Positions 32,193 to 40,816 of a stretch of DNA of 64,000 nt are shown here, piece after piece (within the stretch, counting starts at the first letter, position 1; every line of letters begins with the position of its first letter). A program made the translations under genes and the position numbers. Below the pieces are notes generated by a model. That model ran no database searches. It was not told the origin of the DNA and saw only the letters and a list, made by a program, of their open reading frames with translations. Origin of the DNA: DATHTC01 sp963746805 (GTDB lineage Bacteria > Actinomycetota > Thermoleophilia > Gaiellales > Gaiellaceae); the NCBI GenBank assembly GCA_963746805.1, contig CAVVCQ010000003.1, positions 62,001-126,000 on the forward strand. Direction: 5' to 3'.

Positions 32193-32766
32193 CGAGTGCC
32201 TCCGGGAGCTCGGCGAGGGTGCGGATCCGGATGGCGTCGGTCGGCGGCTCGTGCAGGTGGCCCCACGGGCCGCGCCTGATGTGGACGGCGACCATCCCCG
32301 CGGCGAGCGCGGGCCGCACGTCGTTGTCGACGCGGTCGCCGACGTACGCGATCCGCCCGGCGGGGACGTCGACCTCGTCGCGAAGCCGCGCGAAGAACGC
32401 CGGCGCAGGCTTCGCGACGCCCCAGCGCTCCGAGGACCCGAGCACGTCGACGTACGGCCGCAACAGCTCCTCCGTGGACGTGGGTGTGTTGCCCACGGCC
32501 GCGACCCGGAACCCGTCCGCCCGCAGCCGCTCGAGGCACGTCAGCGCGTCGCCGTAGAAGTCGGCCGGCTCCCAGGTCGACGCCGCGTGCTCGACGCCGA
32601 GGATCCGCCAGACGTCGCCGTGATGCTGCTCCCGCGCCGCGAGCCCGCCGAGGACGCCCATGAGGGTGAAGCGCGACACGCCCGCCGCGTCCGCGGCCCG
32701 CTCCCACATCCCGGTCTCGTCGACGAGCGTCTCACCGACGTCGAAGACCACGGCGGCTACAGCCAC
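32185..32766 (-). CDS. HAD family hydrolase inserted between ispD and ispF
   Basis: 193 residues from GTG 32766. HAD motifs: VVFDVGETLVD (catalytic Asp; the second Asp position is Glu in DVGET), VGNTPTS, KP in VAKPAPAF and YVGDRVDNDV. The cap is the helical C1 type. The Glu in place of the usual second Asp (DxD) occurs in HAD ATPases or dehalogenase-like members and may mean non-phosphatase chemistry. Overlaps both neighbours, so it is made together with the MEP enzymes. Confidence 0.87.
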   Translation of the reverse strand: MAVAAVVFDVGETLVDETGMWERAADAAGVSRFTLMGVLGGLAAREQHHGDVWRILGVEHAASTWEPADFYGDALTCLERLRADGFRVAAVGNTPTSTEELLRPYVDVLGSSERWGVAKPAPAFFARLRDEVDVPAGRIAYVGDRVDNDVRPALAAGMVAVHIRRGPWGHLHEPPTDAIRIRTLAELPEALGG

Positions 32767-33419
32767 GCCGCGACCCGGTCGAGGTCGGCCCTCGTCGTCA
32801 CCTTCAGGAGCCTCGGGTCGCCCTCGACCCAGCGGATGCGGCCGCCGGCGCCCTCGACGAGCCCCGCGCAATCCGTCGCGTCGCCGCCGCCCGCGACCGC
32901 GCGCCGCAGCGTGTCGGCGAGGAACGCCTGCGGCGTCTGCACCGCGACCAGGTCGGCGCGGTCGAGCGTCTCGAGGACGCGGTCGCCGTCGACCCGCTTG
33001 ACGGTGTCGGCGAGGGGGAGCGCCGGGACGACGCCGTCCCAGCCCTCCGCGAGCGGGGTCAGGACGCGACCGACGACCTCGTCGTCGACGAGCGGGCGGG
33101 CGGCGTCGTGGACGAGCACGGCGACAGCCTCGTCCGGAACCTCCGCCAGCGCGAGGCGCACCGACTCGGCGCGCGTCGCGCCGCCCGGGACGACGGCGCT
33201 CACCTTGCCGGCGCCGATCTCCTCGGCGAGGAGGATCGACGGCTCCTCCCAGCCGGGAGGAGCCGCCACCACGATCGCGTCGATCCAGTCGGACTCGTCG
33301 AGCCGCTCCATGCTCGTCGCGAGGAGCGGCAGCTCGCCGAGCGCGACGAATGCCTTGGGCCGGTCCGCACCGAGGCGCTCGCCGCTCCCTGCCGCGGCGA
33401 GGATCGCCCAGGTGGACAT
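32757..33419 (-). CDS. ispD: 2-C-methyl-D-erythritol 4-phosphate cytidylyltransferase
   Basis: 220 residues: AILAAAGSGERLGADRPKAF (nucleotide-binding loop), VHDAARPLV, VQTPQAF and DATDCAGLVEGAGG. It attaches CMP to methylerythritol phosphate. 15 nt downstream of carD and overlapping the HAD gene by 10 nt. Confidence 0.97.
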   Translation of the reverse strand: MSTWAILAAAGSGERLGADRPKAFVALGELPLLATSMERLDESDWIDAIVVAAPPGWEEPSILLAEEIGAGKVSAVVPGGATRAESVRLALAEVPDEAVAVLVHDAARPLVDDEVVGRVLTPLAEGWDGVVPALPLADTVKRVDGDRVLETLDRADLVAVQTPQAFLADTLRRAVAGGGDATDCAGLVEGAGGRIRWVEGDPRLLKVTTRADLDRVAAWL

Positions 33420-33434
33420 TCAGCGCGAGACGGA

Positions 33435-33968
33435 CTAGGCCGTCGCCGCGGCGGCCTTCGCCTTCGACGCCTTCTTCTTGCCGTTGCCCGAGCCCGTGAG
33501 CACGTCCTCGAGCCAGGCGGCCGTCTCCTCCTCGTCCATGCCCTTCGCATACATGAGCTCGGAAGCGAGGATCTTCTTCGCCTTGACGAACATCTGCTTC
33601 TCGCCGGTGGAGAGACCCTTCTCGGCGTCACGCAGCGCCAGATTCCGGACGACCTCCGCGAGCTCGAGGATGTCGCCGGTCTTCATCTTGTCGCGGTTGT
33701 GCTTGAAGCGGCGGTTCCAGTTCTTCGGCATCTGCGTCCCGCTGCCGGTGAGCGCCTTGACGACGACGGTGACCATGTCCCCGTCGATCACCGTGCGGAG
33801 GCCGACCTTCTCCGCGTTCTCCGCCGGCACCTGCACCGTCATGTCGTTGTGGTCAATGCGGATGGTCAGGTACTCGCGCTTCTGACCCAGGACCTCCCGC
33901 TGCTCCTTCTTCACGACGGTTCCAGCGCCGTGGTGCGGATAGACGACCTTGTCGCCGACCTCGTACAA
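33435..33968 (-). CDS. carD: CarD family transcriptional regulator
   Basis: 177 residues from TTG 33968, with GGGGAGG 5 nt upstream. The N-terminal RNA-polymerase-interaction domain (LYEVGDKVVYPHHGAGTV, QREVLGQKREYLTI) binds the beta subunit, and a helical C-terminal DNA-binding domain follows with a Lys/Ala-rich tail. CarD stabilises open promoter complexes, chiefly at rRNA promoters. It starts the operon with ispD, as in mycobacteria. Upstream in-frame residues are not protein-like. A strong -10-like TATACT lies about 80 nt upstream. Confidence 0.95.
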   Translation of the reverse strand: MYEVGDKVVYPHHGAGTVVKKEQREVLGQKREYLTIRIDHNDMTVQVPAENAEKVGLRTVIDGDMVTVVVKALTGSGTQMPKNWNRRFKHNRDKMKTGDILELAEVVRNLALRDAEKGLSTGEKQMFVKAKKILASELMYAKGMDEEETAAWLEDVLTGSGNGKKKASKAKAAAATA

Positions 33969-34044
33969 GCGTGCCTCCCCTTCGAATCTGCCCTGTCTCG
34001 TAGAAGTGCCGGCGGTCTGTGGACTCCGCCGGCGGCAGCGACGA

Positions 34045-34050
34045 AGTATA
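34045..34050 (-). promoter_or_regulatory. -10-like TATACT of the carD operon promoter
   Basis: TATACT on the minus strand, about 77 nt before the TTG start, in an AT-rich stretch (TTTTCTTAACG just upstream). A weak -35 only. It lies directly after the radA terminator. Confidence 0.5.
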
Positions 34051-34080
34051 CCCGAAACGTTAAGAAAATGCGACGGTTTC

Positions 34081-34104
34081 CAGGGATTTTGCGGGAAATC
34101 CCTG
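34081..34104 (-). terminator. intrinsic-type terminator of radA
   Basis: Arms CAGGGATTT and AAATCCCTG (9 bp, 6-nt loop), directly next to the radA stop codon. On the minus strand a T-rich run (ATTTTCTTAA) follows about 14 nt later. One of the few T-tract terminators in the window. Confidence 0.7.
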
Positions 34105-35448
34105 CTAGTGGGCACCTTCTGCGTCGAGGGCCGCGCCGATCGCGCGACGGAGGGTGTCGGCCTCCGTCGGGGCGAGGGCGCCACGGCTCGGAGTGCCGGC
34201 CGGGGCGAGCACCGTGCGGAGCCCGAGCTTCGCACACTCCTCGAGTCGGCGCTCCGACTGCGTCGCCGGGCGCAGGCGTCCCGTGAGCCCGATCTCGCCG
34301 AACGCGGCGACGCCGTCGCGGACCGGAGCACCGCGCGCGGCCGAGGCGATCGCGAGCGCGACGGCCAGGTCGGCGCCCGGCTCGTCGATCCGGACACCGC
34401 CGGCGACGTTGACGAACACGTCCGCGGCGCCGAGCGCGACGCCCGCGTGACGCGAGAGGACAGCGACGATCATCGCCAGGCGCTTCGGGTCGACGCCGGT
34501 GCCGACGCGGCGGGGCATCGCGAGGTCGGTCGGGGCGACGAGGGCCTGGATCTCGAGCAGGAGCGGCCGTGTCCCCTCGAGCGCGCAGGCGACCGCGGCG
34601 CCCACCTCGCCCTCGACGGTGCGGCCGAAGAGCGCGGACGGATCCGGCACGCCCTCGAGTCCGGCGCCGGTCATCTCGAACACGCCGAGCTCGTTCGTCG
34701 AGCCGAAGCGGTTCTTCACCGCGCGGAGGACGCGGTGGGCGTGATAGCGGTCGCCCTCGAACTGCAGCACGCAGTCGACGAGGTGCTCGAGCACGCGCGG
34801 GCCGGCGACCGACCCGTCCTTCGTGACGTGGCCGACGACGATCGTGGCGACGCCGTTCTCCTTCGCGACGCGGAGCAGGCGCGCGGCAGCCTCGCGCACC
34901 TGCGCGACGGAGCCAGGAGCGCTGCCGATCTCGCTCGAGTAGAGCGTCTGGACGGAATCGATCACGCAGACGTCCGGCCGCTCGGCCTCGAGCGTGGCGC
35001 AGACGGTCTCGAGCTCGGTCTCGGCCATGATCTCGACCCGGTCGGCACCGCCGAGGCGCTCGGCGCGGAGCTTCACCTGGGCGACCGACTCCTCGCCCGT
35101 GACGAGCAAGGCGCGGCGCTCCTTCGAGATTGCGGCGAGGGCGCTGAGGAGGAGGGTCGACTTGCCGACCCCGGGCTCGCCGCCGACCAGGACGAGGCTG
35201 GCGGGGACGAGGCCGCCGCCGAGCACGCGGTCGAGCTCGGGGACTCCCGTGGGGATGCGCGCGGCCTCTTCCACCTCGACGTCGACGAGGCGGAGGAGTG
35301 GGCGCGGCGACGGGCCGGCCTTCGCGGCCGTGGGCGGCGCTTCCTCGAGGAGCGTCCCGAAGGCGCCGCACCCCGGGCAGCGGCCGAACCAGCGGCCGGC
35401 GGTGTAGCCGCACTCGGAGCAGGCGTACCTGGGGGCGGGCTTCGCCAC
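34105..35448 (-). CDS. radA: DNA repair protein RadA
   Basis: 447 residues from GTG 35448. C4 zinc finger CSECG..CPGCG, RecA-like core with Walker A GEPGVGKST and the RadA-specific VKNRFGSTNE, then a Lon-protease-like C-terminal domain (GVRIDEPGADLAVALAIAS). It drives branch migration in recombination. In many actinobacteria disA follows; here a terminator and carD follow instead. Confidence 0.96.
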   Translation of the reverse strand: MAKPAPRYACSECGYTAGRWFGRCPGCGAFGTLLEEAPPTAAKAGPSPRPLLRLVDVEVEEAARIPTGVPELDRVLGGGLVPASLVLVGGEPGVGKSTLLLSALAAISKERRALLVTGEESVAQVKLRAERLGGADRVEIMAETELETVCATLEAERPDVCVIDSVQTLYSSEIGSAPGSVAQVREAAARLLRVAKENGVATIVVGHVTKDGSVAGPRVLEHLVDCVLQFEGDRYHAHRVLRAVKNRFGSTNELGVFEMTGAGLEGVPDPSALFGRTVEGEVGAAVACALEGTRPLLLEIQALVAPTDLAMPRRVGTGVDPKRLAMIVAVLSRHAGVALGAADVFVNVAGGVRIDEPGADLAVALAIASAARGAPVRDGVAAFGEIGLTGRLRPATQSERRLEECAKLGLRTVLAPAGTPSRGALAPTEADTLRRAIGAALDAEGAH

Positions 35449-35457
35449 TCGGCCAGC

Positions 35458-35925
35458 CTAGGCCGCCGCCCGGACGGTCCCCGGCCGAGGGGCGGCGCGG
35501 CGCCGACCCGACCACTGCCAGTCCTCATACGCGCCCACGAGACCCGCGCGAACGGGGTTCTCGAGCACGTAGGCGATCGCATGGTCGAGGTGCTCTACGC
35601 TCTCGATCGGTGTCGACGCGAACCGCTCCCCGAACAGGTGGTCGCGGAGGCCGTGCCGCGCGTTGAACCTACGCGCGTAGACGCCGTTGAGGTACTGCAT
35701 CGCGCGGGACAGCCGCACCTCGCGAAGCTCAACGACCAGGTGGTAATGCGTCGTCATCAGGCACCAGCAATCGAGGCGGAGCCGTCCTCGTCGCCGCGCC
35801 TCGACCAAGAGGCGGAGAAAGAGCTTCCGATCGCGGTCGTCGACGAAGATCGCGCAGCCGCCATTCCCTCGCGCGGTGACGTGGTAGTAGCCACCTGCCT
35901 CGAGCGTGCGCAGCGGGCGTCCCAT
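35458..35925 (-). CDS. REP-associated tyrosine transposase (Y1/HUH type)
   Basis: 155 residues. HUH motif THYHLVVEL (His-x-His) and catalytic Tyr in YLNGVYARRFNARHG, with the C-terminal YVLENPVRAGLV signature of the RAYT/TnpA-REP family. It probably cuts single-stranded DNA at REP palindromes. ATG 35925. A matching inverted repeat lies 80 bp upstream (36005-36072), the expected REP partner. It ends 10 nt from the radA start, so insertion without harm to radA is plausible. Confidence 0.9.
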   Translation of the reverse strand: MGRPLRTLEAGGYYHVTARGNGGCAIFVDDRDRKLFLRLLVEARRRGRLRLDCWCLMTTHYHLVVELREVRLSRAMQYLNGVYARRFNARHGLRDHLFGERFASTPIESVEHLDHAIAYVLENPVRAGLVGAYEDWQWSGRRRAAPRPGTVRAAA

Positions 35926-36004
35926 GGCTCGAGCGTAGGCCGCGGTGGCATTGCGAATCGGGTACGGGACGAAGTCGGCTCGGTTCCGGCTCGATGCCGT
36001 GACG

Positions 36005-36072
36005 TCTCGTGTCAGACACTGAAGCAAGGGCACGGTCCAAGACCGAGCCACTTCACGGTGACTGACACGAGA
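36005..36072. repeat. REP-like inverted repeat linked to the transposase
   Basis: Arms TCTCGTGTCAG (36005-36015) and CTGACACGAGA (36062-36072), 46 nt apart; the left arm also contains the small palindrome GTGTCAGACAC. A 12-base match to the reverse complement of GTGTCAGACACTG occurs at 41127-41138. Typical of a REP substrate for a RAYT transposase. Confidence 0.6.
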
Positions 36073-36074
36073 GA

Positions 36075-37142
36075 ATGCGCTTCGCCATGGAGCCGCTGAA
36101 CGTCGCCGAGTACGAGCGCCTCGCGGAGGAGCGGGTCGACGCCGGCGTGTTCGGGTACATCGCGGGCGGCGCGGGGGACGAGCACACGCTTCGCGCGAAC
36201 GTCGACGCGTTCCGACGCGTCGCGCTGCGACCGCGGATGCTCGTGGACGTCTCGTCGTGCTCCACGCGCGCGACCGTGCTCGGCCACGACCTGTCGATGC
36301 CGCTGCTCGTCGCGCCGACGGCCTACCAGCGGCTGATGCACGCCGGCGGCGAGGGCGCGACCGCACGCGCCGCCGGCGCAGTGGGCACCGTGTTCTGCCA
36401 GTCGACCCTGTCCTCGCTGCGCCCGGCCGAGCTCGCGGCGGAGGCGCCAGACGCGATGCGCTGGCTGCAGCTCTACTGGTCGAGCGACCGCGTCTTCGTG
36501 GCCGATCTCATCGCCGAGGCCGAGGACTCGGGGGCGACGGCGCTCGTCTTCACGGTCGACGTCCCCTTCGCCGGACGACGCGAGCGCGACCTCCGCCTCG
36601 AATTCACGCTGCCGACCGACCTGCCGCTGCCGAACCTCTCGCCGACGCTGGACCGGCCACTCGACTCCGGCGCCGGGCTCGGCCCGATCCACGACGAGTC
36701 GCTCACGTGGCGCGACCTCGAGTGGCTGACCTCCCGCACGCGCCTCCCGCTCGTGATCAAGGGGATCCTCACCGCCGAGGACGCCGTCCTCGCGTGCGAC
36801 CACGGCGCGGCGGGCATCGTCGTCTCGAACCACGGCGGGCGCCAGCTCGACGGCGTCCCCGCGAGCCTCGACGCGCTGCCCGAGGTCGTCGAGGCGGTCG
36901 GCAGTCGCTGCGAGGTGCTGCTCGACGGCGGCGTCCGGCGCGGCGTCGACGTCCTGATCGCCCTCGCGCTCGGGGCACGCGCCGTGCTTGCAGGACGGGC
37001 CCCGCTCTACGGGCTCGCGGCCGACGGCGAGGCGGGCGCGACGCGGGTGCTCGAGCTGCTCCGGGACGAGATCGAGCTCGGCCTGGCGCTCCTCGGCTGC
37101 CCGACGCCGGCGCACGTGACGCGCGCGCACGTCACCGCCTGA
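36075..37142 (+). CDS. FMN-dependent alpha-hydroxy-acid oxidase/dehydrogenase
   Basis: 355 residues: N-terminal FGYIAGGAGDEHTL, LLVAPTAYQRLMH, LQLYWSSDR, VIKGILTAEDA with the FMN-binding Lys and the catalytic SNHGGRQLDG (His). It oxidises L-lactate, glycolate or another 2-hydroxy acid; which one, and whether oxygen is the acceptor, is not certain. ATG 36075 is used; ATG 36087 is an equally good start. The gene begins right after the REP-like repeat. Confidence 0.9.
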   Translation: MRFAMEPLNVAEYERLAEERVDAGVFGYIAGGAGDEHTLRANVDAFRRVALRPRMLVDVSSCSTRATVLGHDLSMPLLVAPTAYQRLMHAGGEGATARAAGAVGTVFCQSTLSSLRPAELAAEAPDAMRWLQLYWSSDRVFVADLIAEAEDSGATALVFTVDVPFAGRRERDLRLEFTLPTDLPLPNLSPTLDRPLDSGAGLGPIHDESLTWRDLEWLTSRTRLPLVIKGILTAEDAVLACDHGAAGIVVSNHGGRQLDGVPASLDALPEVVEAVGSRCEVLLDGGVRRGVDVLIALALGARAVLAGRAPLYGLAADGEAGATRVLELLRDEIELGLALLGCPTPAHVTRAHVTA

Positions 37143-37148
37143 CGGGCT

Positions 37149-37913
37149 CTAGCCGGTCGCGGGCGCGTAGCGCTCCCGCGCGCGCTCGAGCACGCGTGAG
37201 GCCGAGCGCGGCATGTACGTGCTGACCCACATCAGGGCCAGCTCGGCCGCCGGAACGCGGCCGTCGCGGATCTCGTCTGCGACCAGCGCCCAGACCTTCT
37301 GCGCGTCGCCGCGCCCGAGCGTCTCGCTCAAGGCATCGGCGACGGCGTCCTGGAAGCGCTTGGGGTCGTCGGCGACCTCGACGTGCGTGTGCGCCCGGCA
37401 CACGTCCGCCAGCAGCGAGGCCTGGACGTCGGCGTCGAACAGGTCGACCCGATAGCCGCAGAGGAGCGAGATCGGCCGCCCGGCCAGGAGCCGGTTCCAG
37501 AGCTGCTCGAGGACGGCCGCGCCCCGCGGGTCGCCCCGCCGGTTGAGCACGTCGACCATCTCGCCGAACACGCGGACCGGCAGGCCCGGCGCGGACGCCT
37601 CGGCGCGGTCGAGGAGCGCGCCGATCGTCCGGTCGAAGACGTCGGGCGACGGTACGCCGTCGTGCAGGATCGCCGCGAGCGTCTCTTCGGCGTCGGCGAG
37701 CAGCAGCCGTCCCTCGGTCGCGAGCCGGTCAGGGTCCCAGCCACGGTCGGCCAACCCCGCCACGAGCCCGCGCCGGTGCTCGGCAGTCGCGACGACGACC
37801 GCCGGCTCGCGACGTTCGACGCCCTCCGCGAGGAAGGAGACGACCGGCGCGAACAACTCGGCGTCGTCGCCGTAGAGGCGCACCGCATGGGAGCTCGCGG
37901 CCGGTTCGGCCAT
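37149..37913 (-). CDS. MEDS domain (DcmR-type) sensor protein
   Basis: 254 residues. Residues ~8-165 match the MEDS (methanogen/methylotroph DcmR sensory) domain: HAVRLYGDDAELFAPVVSFLAEG, VVVATAEHRRGL and SLLCGYRVDLF. The rest is helical without a DNA-binding motif. It senses a small hydrophobic ligand or phospho-signal; no partner kinase is adjacent. Downstream of clpC behind a hairpin and converging with the FMN oxidase. Confidence 0.82.
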   Translation of the reverse strand: MAEPAASSHAVRLYGDDAELFAPVVSFLAEGVERREPAVVVATAEHRRGLVAGLADRGWDPDRLATEGRLLLADAEETLAAILHDGVPSPDVFDRTIGALLDRAEASAPGLPVRVFGEMVDVLNRRGDPRGAAVLEQLWNRLLAGRPISLLCGYRVDLFDADVQASLLADVCRAHTHVEVADDPKRFQDAVADALSETLGRGDAQKVWALVADEIRDGRVPAAELALMWVSTYMPRSASRVLERARERYAPATG

Positions 37914-37939
37914 GCGCGGAGGATACTCCGAGAACGAGA

Positions 37940-37961
37940 AGGGCCGCCTCGCGGCGGCCCT
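37940..37961 (-). terminator. terminator after clpC
   Basis: Arms AGGGCCGCC and GGCGGCCCT with loop TCGC, 4 nt from the clpC stop. On the minus strand it is followed by TTCTCGTTCTC. Separates clpC from the MEDS gene. Confidence 0.7.
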
Positions 37962-37965
37962 CCCC

Positions 37966-40500
37966 TCACTCCTGCTCCGAGGCCGTTTCCTCGGGCTCGG
38001 CCGGCTCGGCCGGGGGCACCGTCACCGCGTCCGCGGCGGTCATGTCCGGCGGGAGCACGGCGATGTCCACTTCGACCTCGCCCTCCTCGACCTGCGCCTT
38101 GCGGCCGACGATGATCGTGGAGCCGGGCGCGAGCTCGCGGCCGAGGATGAAGTCGGCCAGCGGGTCCTCGATGTAGCGCTGGATCGCGCGGCGCAGCGGC
38201 CGGGCGCCCATCGCCGGGTCGTACCCGTTCTCGACGAGCAACTCCCTCGCCTCGTCCGTCAGCTCGATGACGACGCCGTGCGTCTCCATCTGCTCGCGGA
38301 CGCGCTTCATCATCAGGTCGACGATCTCGAGGATCTCGTGCTTCTCGAGCTTGTGGAAGACGATGATCTCGTCGATCCGGTTGAGCAGCTCGGGCCGGAA
38401 CACGCGCTTGAGCTCGCTCATCACGCGCGACTTCATGTCGTCGTAGCTGAGGCCCTGCTCGTCGCCGACCGAGAAGCCGAGCGTCTGGTTCTTCGAGATC
38501 TGCGCGGCCCCGATGTTCGAGGTCATGATCACGATCGTGTTCCGGAAGTCGACCTTGCGGCCCTGGGCGTCCGTCAGCTTCCCGTCCTCGAGGATCTGGA
38601 GGAGGATGTTGAAGACGTCCGGGTGGGCCTTCTCGATCTCGTCGAGGAGCACCACCGAGTACGGCTTGCGGCGGACGGCCTCGGTGAGCTGGCCGCCCTC
38701 GTCGTAGCCGACGTAGCCGGGGGGCGAGCCGACGAGCCGGGACACGGAGTGCTTCTCCATGTACTCCGACATGTCGACCTGGATCATCGCGTCCTCGTCC
38801 CCGAACAGGAACTCGGCCAGCGTGCGGGCGAGCTCCGTCTTCCCGACGCCCGAGGGGCCGAGGAAGATGAACGAGCCGGCCGGCCGCTTCGGATCCTTGA
38901 TCCCGGCACGGGCACGGCGGATCGCCTTCGAGACCGCGACGATCGCGAGTTGCTGGCCGACGACGCGCTTGTGCAGCTCCTCCTCCATACGGATGAGCTT
39001 CTGCGACTCGGCCTCGGTGAGCTTGAAGACCGGGATCCCCGTCCACATCGAGACGATGTCCGCGATCTCTTCCTCGCCGATCTCCGGCTGCACCTCGTTC
39101 TCCGACGAGCGCCAGCTCTCCTCGAGCTCGCGCTTCTTCTGCGTGAGCTTCCGCTCCTTGTCGCGGAGGGAGGCGGCCTTCTCGAACTCCTGGTTCTCGA
39201 TCGCCTCCTCCTTCTCCGTCCGCACGCGGTCGATCTCGTCCTCGAGCTCGCGGTAGCGCGGCGGCGCGGACATCGACTTGATGCGCATCCGGGAGGCGGC
39301 CTCGTCGATGAGGTCGATCGCCTTGTCCGGCAGGTGCCGGTCCTGGATGTAGCGGTCGGCGAGCGACGCGGAGGCGAAGAGCGCCTCGTCGGTGATCTTG
39401 CAGCGGTGGTGGGCCTCGTAGCGGTCGCGCAGGCCGCGGAGGATCTGCACGGTGTCCTCGACGGACGGCTCCTCCACGCGGATCTGCTGGAAGCGCCGCT
39501 CGAGCGCCGCGTCGCGCTCGAGGTACTTGCGGTACTCGTCGAGCGTCGTCGCGCCGATCGTCTGGAGCTCGCCGCGGGCGAGCGCCGGCTTCAGGATCGA
39601 GGCGGCGTCGATCGCACCCTCGGCGGCACCCGCGCCGACGAGGTTGTGGAGCTCGTCGATGAACAGGATGATGTCGCCGCGCTGGGTGATCTCCTTCATC
39701 ACCTTCTTCAGGCGCTCCTCGAACTCGCCGCGGTACTTCGAGCCCGCGACCAGAGCGGCCAGGTCCAGCGTGTAGATCTGCTTGCCCTTCAGCAGCTCGG
39801 GGACCTGGTTGGAGGAGATGCGCTGCGCGAGCCCCTCGACGACGGCGGTCTTGCCGACGCCCGGCTCGCCGATCAGCACGGGGTTGTTCTTCGTGCGGCG
39901 CGACAGGATCTGCATCACGCGCTCGATCTCGGTCTGGCGCCCGACCACCGGGTCGAGCTTCGACTCCGAGGCGAGCTTCGTCAGGTTGCGGCCGAACTGG
40001 TCGAGCAGCTTCGAGCTCTTCGTCTTCTCGCCCGACGCGCCCGCGGCGCCCTGCTGGCGCCGGCCGGGGCCGGAGAGCATGCGGATGATCTCGTTGCGGA
40101 TCTTCTCGGCGTCGGCGTCGAAGTCGAGCAGGATGCGCGCCGCGACGCCCTCGTTCTCGCGCACGAGGCCGAGGAGGATGTGCTCGGTGCCGATGTAGTT
40201 GTGGCCGAGGGAGAGCGCCTCGCGAAGGGCCAGCTCCAGCACCTTCTTCGCGCGGGGAGTGAAGGGGATTTGTCCGGTCGTCACCTCGTCGCCCTGCCCG
40301 ACGATCCGGGCGACCTGCGCGCGAACCTCCTCGACGGTGATGTCGAGCGATTCGAGCACGCGCGCGGCGAGGCCCTCTTCCTCACGCAGGAGTCCGAGGA
40401 GGATGTGCTCGGTGCCGATGTAGTTGTGCTTCAGGGCCCGCGCCTCGTCCTGTGCGAGGACGACGACCTGGCGAGCTCGTTCGGTGAAGCGTTCGAACAA
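37966..40500 (-). CDS. clpC: ATP-dependent Clp protease ATP-binding subunit ClpC
   Basis: 844 residues from TTG 40500, giving the family N-terminus (M)FERFTERARQVVVLAQDEA; residues upstream in the same frame are not protein-like. Two Clp_N repeats, AAA-1 (GEPGVGKTAV, ILFIDELHN), UVR-type coiled region (EEAIENQEFEKAASLRD) and AAA-2 (GPSGVGKTELA, VVLLDEIEKAH), then an acidic tail. It unfolds proteins for ClpP. An AGGGGG lies about 9 nt before the TTG. Confidence 0.97.
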   Translation of the reverse strand: MFERFTERARQVVVLAQDEARALKHNYIGTEHILLGLLREEEGLAARVLESLDITVEEVRAQVARIVGQGDEVTTGQIPFTPRAKKVLELALREALSLGHNYIGTEHILLGLVRENEGVAARILLDFDADAEKIRNEIIRMLSGPGRRQQGAAGASGEKTKSSKLLDQFGRNLTKLASESKLDPVVGRQTEIERVMQILSRRTKNNPVLIGEPGVGKTAVVEGLAQRISSNQVPELLKGKQIYTLDLAALVAGSKYRGEFEERLKKVMKEITQRGDIILFIDELHNLVGAGAAEGAIDAASILKPALARGELQTIGATTLDEYRKYLERDAALERRFQQIRVEEPSVEDTVQILRGLRDRYEAHHRCKITDEALFASASLADRYIQDRHLPDKAIDLIDEAASRMRIKSMSAPPRYRELEDEIDRVRTEKEEAIENQEFEKAASLRDKERKLTQKKRELEESWRSSENEVQPEIGEEEIADIVSMWTGIPVFKLTEAESQKLIRMEEELHKRVVGQQLAIVAVSKAIRRARAGIKDPKRPAGSFIFLGPSGVGKTELARTLAEFLFGDEDAMIQVDMSEYMEKHSVSRLVGSPPGYVGYDEGGQLTEAVRRKPYSVVLLDEIEKAHPDVFNILLQILEDGKLTDAQGRKVDFRNTIVIMTSNIGAAQISKNQTLGFSVGDEQGLSYDDMKSRVMSELKRVFRPELLNRIDEIIVFHKLEKHEILEIVDLMMKRVREQMETHGVVIELTDEARELLVENGYDPAMGARPLRRAIQRYIEDPLADFILGRELAPGSTIIVGRKAQVEEGEVEVDIAVLPPDMTAADAVTVPPAEPAEPEETASEQE

Positions 40501-40764
40501 GACCTCGACCCCCTTTCTAGATCGCAACGGGCGGGGCGTCCGCCAGTCGGTCGAGGTGGGGTGAGTGTAGCCCAGGCGGGTTGCGCGCCCGAACCTCTCG
40601 CCCTGGTCATCGTCCGGGGACCCGCGCGGCCTGAGGGCGCGTTGCCGGGCCAGCCGCAAATTCCCCCGGAAGGGGTACTGGCATCTCGGCGGATTGGCGT
40701 CTTAATGTGCGAGTCGGACGCGAATAGCCCTGGGAGGCCGCACCCGGGGAGCGCATCCGCTCAG
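40501..40764. other. clpC upstream region
   Basis: 264 bp without a gene. On the minus strand a -10-like TACACT (40564-40569) lies about 64 nt before the clpC start. No CIRCE or HAIR-type heat-shock palindrome is visible. The rest shows nothing I can name. Confidence 0.4.
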
Positions 40765-40808
40765 AAGGGCCGGTAGACGAGTGGGCCGCAGACTCGTCGC
40801 CGGCCCTT
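40765..40808. terminator. two-tier stem-loop beside the structured repeat
   Basis: Outer arms AAGGGCCGG and CCGGCCCTT (9 bp) enclose inner arms GACGAGT and ACTCGTC (7 bp). It lies 8 nt from the 273-bp structured repeat. On the minus strand it would act as a terminator for a transcript of that repeat. No T-tract. Confidence 0.5.
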
Positions 40809-40816
40809 GTTACGTG

